The notes below the pieces were generated by a model that saw only the letters and a program-made list of their open reading frames with translations, had not been told where the DNA came from and did not search any database. A stretch of 5,124 nt of DNA from an uncultured Flavobacteriales bacterium (GTDB lineage: Bacteria > Bacteroidota > Bacteroidia > Flavobacteriales_D > Parvicellaceae): the NCBI GenBank assembly GCA_938084875.1, contig CALKFX010000173.1, forward strand, positions 1 to 5,124, read 5' to 3'. Below, in pieces: positions 1 through 5,124 of this stretch (its first letter is position 1; each line of letters opens with the position of its first letter). The position numbers and the translations under genes were made by a program.

Positions 1-75
1 CCAATCCTGTTTGGGAGTTCATCTGTGTTAGATAAAACAATAAAAGAATTAAGGGAAAATATTTTCTTAAAATAA
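1..75 (+). CDS. C-terminal end of an unidentified protein (partial)
   Basis: Frame 1 is open from the window edge to a TAA at 73-75 and encodes 24 residues that begin PILFGSSSVLDKT and end ELRENIFLK. The end looks like a charged amphipathic helix, which is common at a protein C-terminus, and codon use (AAA, GAA, TTA, ATA) resembles the genes downstream. I do not recognise the family and 24 residues are too few to assign one. The + strand frames 2 and 3 stop at about 29-31 and 33-35, so frame 1 is the best + strand candidate. A - strand frame from an ATG at 82-80 running off the left edge is also open and cannot be excluded. The call is therefore tentative. Confidence 0.45.
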   Translation, partial: PILFGSSSVLDKTIKELRENIFLK

Positions 76-90
76 GTACCATTATATTTG
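62..90 (+). promoter_or_regulatory. Putative Bacteroidota-type promoter for lptD-ridA
   Basis: TATATTTG at 83-90 matches the Bacteroidota -7 consensus TAnnTTTG exactly. A weak T-rich -33 candidate (TTTTC, 62-66) lies 16 nt upstream, close to the usual spacing. Transcription would start near 96-98 and give an untranslated leader of about 58 nt before the lptD ATG at 155. The -33 element overlaps the end of the preceding open frame, which fits a separate transcription unit. The motif match is direct; promoter activity is inferred. Confidence 0.5.
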
Positions 91-154
91 CATAATTTTA
101 TTTCGTTTTAATCGTTAATAAAAACAATTCTTTCTAAAGAAGGTCTATTTATAC

Positions 155-2734
155 ATGTTTATAAATCAATACAAATTTAAGCTGCAAATTGAATTGACTA
201 AAGGTTATTCCTTTGTTTTTATACTCTTTTTGGTGTTAATAAACAGTAATTCATTATTAGGACAAATAGAGAATAGTCAAAAATCAAGCCAATTAGAGGA
301 TGCTCTGAACTGGAATGCAAAAGACTCTATTGTTTTAGATATGAGAAATAAACAAACCCATCTATATTCTGATGCACACATAGACTACGGAGAAATAATT
401 TTAGATGCATGCTACATTAAATTTGATTTTGAAAGTAAAATTGTACATGCAAAATATTGTTTAGATAGTAATAATCAGAAAATTGGCAAACCAGTTCTAT
501 CTGATGGATCCACCTCTACCACTTCTGACTCGTTAAAATATAACTTTAAAACAAAAAAAGGGATAACCTATGAAGTACTTCTTCAGGAAGGAGAAAGTTA
601 TATTCATGGAGAAAAAGTTAAAAGGCAAAATAATGGAGATGTTCATATTAGGAATGCTCTTTATACTACATGCGATTTAGAACATCCACATTTTTATTTC
701 AAATTAAGAAAAGCAGTCATTAAGCCCAACGATAAAATTATTTCTGGCCCAGTTAACTTACATATTGCAGATATTCCAACCCCTCTTGGCTTACCATTTG
801 CCTTTTTACCCAACAAAAAAAACAAGAGTTCTAATGGCCTTATTATTCCAAATTATGGAGAATCTAGAGCATTAGGGTTTTATTTACTTGGAGGAGGATA
901 TTACCACCAGTTTAAAGGTGGCAAACTTAGCACTTCAATAACTGGCGACATATACAGTTTAGGTTCTTGGGGAATTAGTAACTCAACTAGCTACAAAGTA
1001 AGATATAAATATAGTGGACAGTTCAGTTTAAATTTCAGAAATACTATTCAAGGGGAAAAAGGCTTTGAAGATTACAACAAAAGCAAAGATTTTTTTATAA
1101 AATGGAACCACCAAAACGATACAAAACTTAATCCAGGAACTACTTTTAGAGCATTGATCAATGCAGGAACCACCACCAATTTTAGAAATGACTACAACAA
1201 TATCTCAGCACAAAACTATTTGACTAACACTTTTAATTCCAATATTGCTTGGAGTAAGAAATTTAAAGGGGCAATATCCACTAACTTAAGTGTAAATTTA
1301 AGACACAGCCAAAACAGCAATTCTGGATTGATGACTTTTACACTTCCTGAAATTGCATATAATGTAAATCGATTTTACCCATTTAAAATGTTAAGAAAAA
1401 ATAGTATTAACAAAAACTTTATCCATGAAATAATTGATCAAACAAATATAAATTACCAGATGAATACCAAGAACCAGTTGAGTTTAAATTCAGAAAATCT
1501 TCTAAATAATAACATAGAAAGTTTACTTACAAAATCAAAAAACGGAATGAGGCATAATCTAAGTGCTTCAAGTTCCATAAAGCTTTTTGGAAAGAACGTG
1601 ACCATCAATCCTTCTTACAAACTTTCCTCCTTATGGTATATGGAACAAATTAATAGAAACTGGGACAATTCTAAAAATGAAATTATTAACGATACTGTTA
1701 AAGGATTTTCTCAAATTTATTCTCAAAGTATAAGCGCTTCTGCAACAACCAAAATTTATGGATTCTATAGTTTTGCAAAATTTCTTTCTGGAAAACATGG
1801 CACTAAAATTAGACACACTGTCACACCAAATATTAATTTTAGTTACAGACCCAATACACATCCATGGCAAACGTATCAGTCAGATTCTCTAGGCAACACT
1901 CAATCTTATTCTCCGTTCTCAAATAATATTTATGGAACAGTAAATTCATCCGAGTCTGGAAGAATTGGTTTTAGTTTAATCAATTCTTTGGAATTAAAAA
2001 GAAAAAATTTAAAGGATACAACTAATAAGGAACCATTTTTAAAATCAAAAATTTTAGAAAACCTTAGTCTAAATTCAGGGTACGATCTTACTAAAGATTC
2101 TTTCCAGCTAGACAACATAAGAATTATTGGGAGAACTACCCTTTGGAAAAAAGTTAATTTAAGGTTTGCTGGTCAAATAGATCCTTATCAATATGAAAAT
2201 GGACAAAGAATAAATCAATATCAATTTTCTAAAAATAAAAGTGTAGGTACTCTGAAATCTGCAAATTTTGCCTTAGGAACCAGTTTGAAATCTCCAAAAA
2301 ATAACAATGAGGAATATAAAAGTGATAAAGCAAGCAAAGAAGAATTAGAAATCATCAATTCCAATCCCGATATGTACATAGATTTTAATATTCCCTGGAC
2401 TATAGGAATAGATTATAAAATTGATTATCGAAGAACAATTAGTGCCACAATAGACACTTCTTTCATTACTCAAAGTATAGGCTTAAGAGGAGATGTAAGC
2501 ATTACCAAAAACTGGAAAGTTTCTTACATGACAAATTACGATTTTGTAAATAAGGAGTTTAGTTTTACTTCCATCAATATTGCTAGAGATCTCCATTGTT
2601 GGCAAATGAGCTTCAATTGGATTCCTATAGGATTTATGAGAAGTTATAATCTAAACATAAGTGTGAAATCCTCTATACTTCAAGACCTTAAATTACAAAG
2701 AAGAAGAACCTGGTACGACAATAATATTCCTTAA
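155..2734 (+). CDS. lptD: LPS-assembly protein LptD (Bacteroidota type)
   Basis: Predicted outer-membrane beta-barrel that receives lipopolysaccharide from the periplasmic Lpt bridge and inserts it into the outer leaflet. Residues 1-36 look like a signal peptide: a long basic n-region to about 19, a hydrophobic core (FVFILFLVL, 20-28), and likely cleavage near SLLG/Q37. An OstA/LptA-like beta-taco region follows at about 57-215, then the barrel to the C-terminus. Landmarks I associate with the Bacteroidota subtype are YTTCD (170-174), KIISGPVNLHIADIP (194-208), PLGLPFAFLPN (210-220), GDIYSLGSWG (264-273), ARDLHCWQMSFNW near 810-822, and a C-terminus with LQDLKLQRRRTWYDN. At 859 aa it is somewhat longer than E. 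coli LptD (784), as expected for the group. The ATG at 155 is the only Met after an in-frame stop at 119-121; AAAGAAGG (136-143) is a distant possible ribosome site. Cysteines occur at 86, 102, 173 and 815. It probably shares a transcript with ridA, 8 nt downstream. Confidence 0.93.
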   Translation: MFINQYKFKLQIELTKGYSFVFILFLVLINSNSLLGQIENSQKSSQLEDALNWNAKDSIVLDMRNKQTHLYSDAHIDYGEIILDACYIKFDFESKIVHAKYCLDSNNQKIGKPVLSDGSTSTTSDSLKYNFKTKKGITYEVLLQEGESYIHGEKVKRQNNGDVHIRNALYTTCDLEHPHFYFKLRKAVIKPNDKIISGPVNLHIADIPTPLGLPFAFLPNKKNKSSNGLIIPNYGESRALGFYLLGGGYYHQFKGGKLSTSITGDIYSLGSWGISNSTSYKVRYKYSGQFSLNFRNTIQGEKGFEDYNKSKDFFIKWNHQNDTKLNPGTTFRALINAGTTTNFRNDYNNISAQNYLTNTFNSNIAWSKKFKGAISTNLSVNLRHSQNSNSGLMTFTLPEIAYNVNRFYPFKMLRKNSINKNFIHEIIDQTNINYQMNTKNQLSLNSENLLNNNIESLLTKSKNGMRHNLSASSSIKLFGKNVTINPSYKLSSLWYMEQINRNWDNSKNEIINDTVKGFSQIYSQSISASATTKIYGFYSFAKFLSGKHGTKIRHTVTPNINFSYRPNTHPWQTYQSDSLGNTQSYSPFSNNIYGTVNSSESGRIGFSLINSLELKRKNLKDTTNKEPFLKSKILENLSLNSGYDLTKDSFQLDNIRIIGRTTLWKKVNLRFAGQIDPYQYENGQRINQYQFSKNKSVGTLKSANFALGTSLKSPKNNNEEYKSDKASKEELEIINSNPDMYIDFNIPWTIGIDYKIDYRRTISATIDTSFITQSIGLRGDVSITKNWKVSYMTNYDFVNKEFSFTSINIARDLHCWQMSFNWIPIGFMRSYNLNISVKSSILQDLKLQRRRTWYDNNIP

Positions 2735-2742
2735 ATTTATAT

Positions 2743-3120
2743 ATGAAATCAACAATAGAAATTCCAAATGCGCCATCTCCTGTAGGACCATATAGTCAAG
2801 CAATTAAATACAACGGATTAACAATAGCGAGTGGTCAAATCGCAATAGACCCTAAAACAGGTATTTTAGATACCAGTTCTATTGAAAATGAAACCCACCA
2901 AATATTAAAAAATATTGATGCTCTTTTAGAAGCTGGAAATCTAAAAAGAGACAACATATTAAAATGCAGTATTTTTTTGAAAGATATGAATGACTTCAAT
3001 AAAGTAAATGAAATTTATGGTAGCTTTTTTAATAAGCCGTACCCAAGTAGAGAAACCGTAGAGGTTGCTAGACTTCCAAAAGACGCAAATATTGAAATTA
3101 GTTTTATTGCTGGCGAATAG
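2743..3120 (+). CDS. ridA: RidA-family 2-iminobutanoate/2-iminopropanoate deaminase
   Basis: Small cytosolic enzyme of the RidA (YjgF/YER057c/UK114) family. It hydrolyses reactive enamine/imine intermediates, such as 2-aminoacrylate released by PLP-dependent dehydratases, to keto acids and ammonia, and so protects PLP enzymes. At 125 aa it has the normal length. Family motifs run in order: PVGPYSQA (13-20), SGQIAIDP (30-37), NIDALLEAGNL (57-67), FLKDMNDFNKVNEIY (78-92), and a C-terminal block from PSR (101-103) through VEVARLPKDANIEI (106-119). By alignment with E. coli RidA, Tyr17, Arg103 (E. coli Arg105) and Glu118 (E. coli Glu120) occupy the active-site positions, and Thr105 sits where E. 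coli has Cys107, a variable position. Retention of the Arg supports true deaminase activity. The trimer is known for the family. The ATG lies 8 nt after the lptD stop with no Shine-Dalgarno sequence, so co-transcription and perhaps coupled translation with lptD are likely. The TAG stop abuts the convergent gene. Confidence 0.95.
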   Translation: MKSTIEIPNAPSPVGPYSQAIKYNGLTIASGQIAIDPKTGILDTSSIENETHQILKNIDALLEAGNLKRDNILKCSIFLKDMNDFNKVNEIYGSFFNKPYPSRETVEVARLPKDANIEISFIAGE

Positions 3121-3825
3121 TTAATTACTCAAATTTAAAAACTCGTTCCAGAGTGGGTCCACAGGAGGATTTGCTAAAATAGTTATTTCTTCTTTTTTTA
3201 CTGGGTGCATAAAAGAAATTGATCTGGCCAACAAATGAATACTACCATCTTTATTGGTTCTTTTTGCGCCATATTTCACATCTCCCTTTATTTTACAGCC
3301 CATATGACTAAGTTGTACTCTTATTTGATGGTGACGACCAGTCAATGGATTTATTTTTAAATAGTAATAGTTTCTACTTCTTCCAACTAGGGTGTATTTT
3401 AAAACCGCTTTTTTACTTTGTTTGACTTCTACATCGTAAGCTCTAGACTTATTTTTTACTTGATTTTTTTTGAGCCAATTGGTTAATTCTCCTTCTTCAA
3501 ATGGTGGCTTTTCCTCCACAACAGCCCAATACTCTTTTTTAACTTCCTTATCTCTAAAAAATGCGTTCATTCTTGCAAGGGACTTTGATGTTCTTGCAAA
3601 AACAACTACTCCACCAACCGGTCTATCTATCCGATGAATTATCCCTAAAAAAACATCTCCTGGCTTGTTGTATTTTTTTTTAATATATGATTTGACATTT
3701 TCCGCAAGAGTAATATCGCCTGTCTTGTCTGATTGAATAATATCTCCAGAAAGTTTTTTTACAGCAATAAGGTGGTTGTCTTCAAATAATACTGAAAAAC
3801 TTAGATTAGTACTGTTCTTTTTCAT
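3121..3825 (-). CDS. RluA-family RNA pseudouridine synthase
   Basis: Predicted enzyme converting uridine to pseudouridine in rRNA or tRNA. Motif I/II is HRIDRPVGGVVVFART (64-79), with Asp67 as the catalytic aspartate. The conserved Tyr is in KKEYWAVV (96-103), and motif III spans LTGRHHQIRVQLSHMG (161-176), followed by GDVKYGA (181-187). The 234-aa length and a start directly in the catalytic fold (LFEDNHLIAV, 13-22) show that no S4 RNA-binding domain is present, as in E. coli RluA and TruC and unlike RluC/RluD. The target uridine cannot be read from the sequence. The usual N-K-P in the first strand motif is K-K-L here (23-25). The ATG at 3825-3823 lies inside the end of panB, overlapping by 20 nt in another frame and without a Shine-Dalgarno site, so translation is probably coupled to panB. 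The next Met is at residue 86, too late to retain the catalytic core. The TAA occupies 3123-3121, directly against the ridA stop. Confidence 0.92.
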   Translation of the reverse strand: MKKNSTNLSFSVLFEDNHLIAVKKLSGDIIQSDKTGDITLAENVKSYIKKKYNKPGDVFLGIIHRIDRPVGGVVVFARTSKSLARMNAFFRDKEVKKEYWAVVEEKPPFEEGELTNWLKKNQVKNKSRAYDVEVKQSKKAVLKYTLVGRSRNYYYLKINPLTGRHHQIRVQLSHMGCKIKGDVKYGAKRTNKDGSIHLLARSISFMHPVKKEEITILANPPVDPLWNEFLNLSN

Positions 3826-4621
3826 TCGGGAAATCTTGAGATTTTACGTCTTTCTTAAAATTACTACAAGCTTTTAATATCTCTTGATGAAGGTTATGAT
3901 ACCTTCTCAAAAATCTTGGAGAAAATTCTTGGGTAATTCCAAGCATATCATGTAAAACTAAAACTTGTCCATCTACACCACCTCCAGCACCAATTCCTAT
4001 TACAGGAATTTCTAACTTTTGTGCAACAGTAGAAGCTAGCTTTGCAGGAACTTTTTCTAGAACCAATGCAAAACAGCCAGCCTCTTGTAATAAGAGAGCA
4101 TCTTCAATAAGAGCATTTGCTTCTGCCTCTTCTCTTGCTCTAACTGTGTAAGTTCCAAATTTGTAAATTGATTGAGGAGTTAAACCTAAATGACCCATTA
4201 CGGGAATTCCTGCTGACAGAATTCTTTCAACAGACTCAATAACTTCTTTACCACCTTCTAGTTTAACAGAATGAGCTTCTGCCTCTTTCATAATTCTGAT
4301 AGCAGATCTTAAGGCTTCTCGTGAATCTCCTTGATAATTTCCAAAAGGTAAATCGACTACTACCAAAGATCTATTTATTGCTCTTATAACTGAAGATGCA
4401 TGATAAATCATTTGGTCCAATGTTATAGGCAAAGTAGTTTCGTGACCAGCCATTACATTAGAAGCAGAATCACCTACTAAAACCACATCAATTCCAGCCT
4501 GGTCTACAATTTTAGCAATTGAATAATCGTAAGCCGTTAGCATAGATATTTTCTCATTATTCCTTTTCATTTCTTGAAGAACATGAGTAGTTACTCTTTT
4601 TATATCTTTGTTGAGAGACAT
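3806..4621 (-). CDS. panB: 3-methyl-2-oxobutanoate hydroxymethyltransferase PanB
   Basis: Cytosolic enzyme of pantothenate (vitamin B5) and hence CoA synthesis. It transfers a hydroxymethyl group from 5,10-methylenetetrahydrofolate to 3-methyl-2-oxobutanoate (alpha-ketoisovalerate), giving ketopantoate. The (beta/alpha)8 fold motifs are complete: MLTAYDYSIAK (27-37), VLVGDSASNVMAGHETTLPI (47-66), VVDLPFGNYQ (88-97), VKLEGG (119-124), PVMGHLGLTPQ (140-150), LVLEKVPA (186-193) and IGIGAGGGVDGQVLV (208-222). By alignment with E. coli PanB, Asp51, Asp90 and Glu122 are the metal ligands, Lys120 and His144 contact substrate, and Glu189 is the proposed base. Its 271 aa compare with 264 in E. coli; the extra residues are mainly a C-terminal tail ending DFPNEKEQY, which I recall as typical of flavobacterial homologues. 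No Shine-Dalgarno site is visible before the ATG at 4621-4619. Met18 is a possible alternative start, but residues 1-17 look native. It is probably first in an operon with the pseudouridine synthase; panC and panD are not in the window. Confidence 0.97.
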   Translation of the reverse strand: MSLNKDIKRVTTHVLQEMKRNNEKISMLTAYDYSIAKIVDQAGIDVVLVGDSASNVMAGHETTLPITLDQMIYHASSVIRAINRSLVVVDLPFGNYQGDSREALRSAIRIMKEAEAHSVKLEGGKEVIESVERILSAGIPVMGHLGLTPQSIYKFGTYTVRAREEAEANALIEDALLLQEAGCFALVLEKVPAKLASTVAQKLEIPVIGIGAGGGVDGQVLVLHDMLGITQEFSPRFLRRYHNLHQEILKACSNFKKDVKSQDFPNEKEQY

Positions 4622-4693
4622 TTCAATTAAATTTTATACAAATTTGGTACATTATTCGAGATTATCTTAATAATTTTTAGATTTTAAAAAAAT
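4622..4693. promoter_or_regulatory. Divergent promoter region between panB and the DUF5686-type gene
   Basis: This 72-nt, very AT-rich gap separates two divergently transcribed genes, so both promoters should lie here or just inside the coding regions. The 8-nt palindrome CAAATTTG (4639-4646) is a one-mismatch match to TAnnTTTG on both strands. Read on the - strand it would start a very short panB leader of about 11 nt. On the + strand a weaker alternative is TTTG (4643-4646) as the -33 element with TAATTTTT (4671-4678) as a degenerate -7, although the 24-nt spacing is longer than usual. No strong ribosome-binding site precedes either ATG. The presence of promoters is inferred from gene layout; the exact elements are uncertain. 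Confidence 0.4.
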
Positions 4694-5124
4694 ATGAGTG
4701 CTTTTACTAAAATATATAGCTATCATTTAACAGTTTTCTTCATTTTATTATTGCCAGTTTATTGCTTTTCCAATCATATAAACGGAGTGATCTCTAACCA
4801 AAATGGAGAGCCACTACCATTTGCATCGGTTTATATTAAAAATACAACATATGGTGTTAGCTCTAATGCATTTGGAGAATATTTTATAGAACTAAAACCT
4901 GGGAAGTATACGATTGTTTATAGTTACATAGGCTTCCAAAGCAAAGAAAAAATTATTACACTTAATGATGTTCCTCTGAATATTAATATCATTCTTGATG
5001 AAAATGATCAAAATTTAATAGAGTATGAAGTGGTGTCTAACACCAAAAATAAAGCTCTTGAAATAATAGAAAAAGTAAAAAAAAATAAAAAAAATTATAC
5101 CCAAAAAAGTTTTTCTTCCAAAGA
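4694..5124 (+). CDS. DUF5686 and carboxypeptidase-regulatory-like domain protein (5' part, truncated by window)
   Basis: An open frame starts at ATG 4694 and runs off the right edge after 143 complete codons. Residues 1 to about 27 form a signal peptide (LTVFFILLLPVYCFS, 12-26), with likely signal peptidase I cleavage after CFS; the Cys lacks a good lipobox. Residues 29-101 form a CarboxypepD_reg-like beta-sandwich: INGVISNQNGEPLPFASVYI (29-48), YGVSSNAFGEYFIELKPG (53-70), KYTIVYSYIGFQ (71-82), and the terminal strand LNINIILDE (95-103). After a linker, ALEIIEKVKKNKKNY (121-135) matches the opening of the DUF5686 region, which in full-length relatives (about 800 aa) leads to a predicted outer-membrane barrel. 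The role of the family is poorly defined. A SusC/TonB-dependent receptor starts with a similar domain, but no TonB box or plug appears and the A-(L/Y)-E-I-I helix favours DUF5686. The tract A9-T-A8 at 5077-5094 is read through in frame. Confidence 0.8.
   Translation, partial: MSAFTKIYSYHLTVFFILLLPVYCFSNHINGVISNQNGEPLPFASVYIKNTTYGVSSNAFGEYFIELKPGKYTIVYSYIGFQSKEKIITLNDVPLNINIILDENDQNLIEYEVVSNTKNKALEIIEKVKKNKKNYTQKSFSSK

Noticed and set aside
1..35. + strand frame 3 reading NPVWEFICVR then stop
   Set aside because: Only 10 codons before the stop and no way to support it; frame 1 is longer and matches local codon use better.
1..82. - strand frame from ATG 82-80 running off the left edge, with a hydrophobic start (MVLILRKIFSLNS)
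   Set aside because: It could mimic a signal peptide, but it is complementary to the + frame, which has a more protein-like C-terminus, and no - strand promoter is evident. It is kept only as an alternative.
1631..1870. 79-aa - strand open frame
   Set aside because: It lies wholly inside the lptD barrel region, has no recognisable domain, no initiation signal and no neighbour on that strand; it is a shadow frame.
1930..2118. 62-aa - strand open frame
   Set aside because: It is also antisense to lptD with no family resemblance; the lptD frame is continuous through it.
3154..3163. GTGG-GT-CCAC inverted repeat as a possible terminator
   Set aside because: The 2-nt loop cannot form a stable hairpin, the stem is only 4 bp and no U-tract follows; it is coding sequence of the synthase.
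1..5124. CRISPR array, tRNA/rRNA, riboswitch, insertion sequence, phage or defence genes
   Set aside because: No regularly spaced repeats, cloverleaf-like sequences, terminal inverted repeats or transposase/integrase/nuclease motifs were seen; more than 95% of the window is covered by the listed genes.

Overview
This is an AT-rich window, only about one third GC by eye. It comes from a member of the Bacteroidota, most likely a Flavobacteriales-type Gram-negative bacterium. The basis is the LptD subtype, the flavobacterial-style PanB C-terminus, the start of a DUF5686/carboxypeptidase-regulatory-like protein (a family I know essentially from this phylum), a TAnnTTTG-type promoter, and starts with little or no Shine-Dalgarno signal.

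Layout from left to right: (1) a short open frame ending at 75, probably the C-terminus of an unrecognised + strand gene. (2) A promoter-bearing gap, 76-154. (3) lptD (155-2734, +), the outer-membrane LPS translocon, followed after 8 nt by ridA (2743-3120, +), an enamine/imine deaminase. (4) On the - strand, panB (pantothenate synthesis, 4621 to 3806) followed by an RluA-family pseudouridine synthase (3825 to 3121), which overlaps panB by 20 nt. (5) A 72-nt divergent gap, 4622-4693. (6) The 5' part of a DUF5686-type envelope protein (4694 onward, +), cut by the window edge.

The genes form two short likely operons that converge with no spacer: the ridA stop ends at 3120 and the synthase stop codon begins at 3121. 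A third, divergent transcription unit starts at the right end. The functions are unrelated housekeeping: LPS export, metabolite damage control, RNA modification, vitamin B5/CoA synthesis and an envelope protein. The shared theme is compact packing rather than a joint pathway.

I see no RNA genes, CRISPR array, insertion sequence, phage or defence genes, or signs of recent transfer. I found no convincing new biological system. The observations worth a second look are about gene arrangement (abutting convergent stops, the coupled overlap, the lptD-ridA pairing), the four-cysteine pattern in LptD, a divergence in the synthase's N-terminal motif, and an A-rich slippage-prone tract in the last gene.
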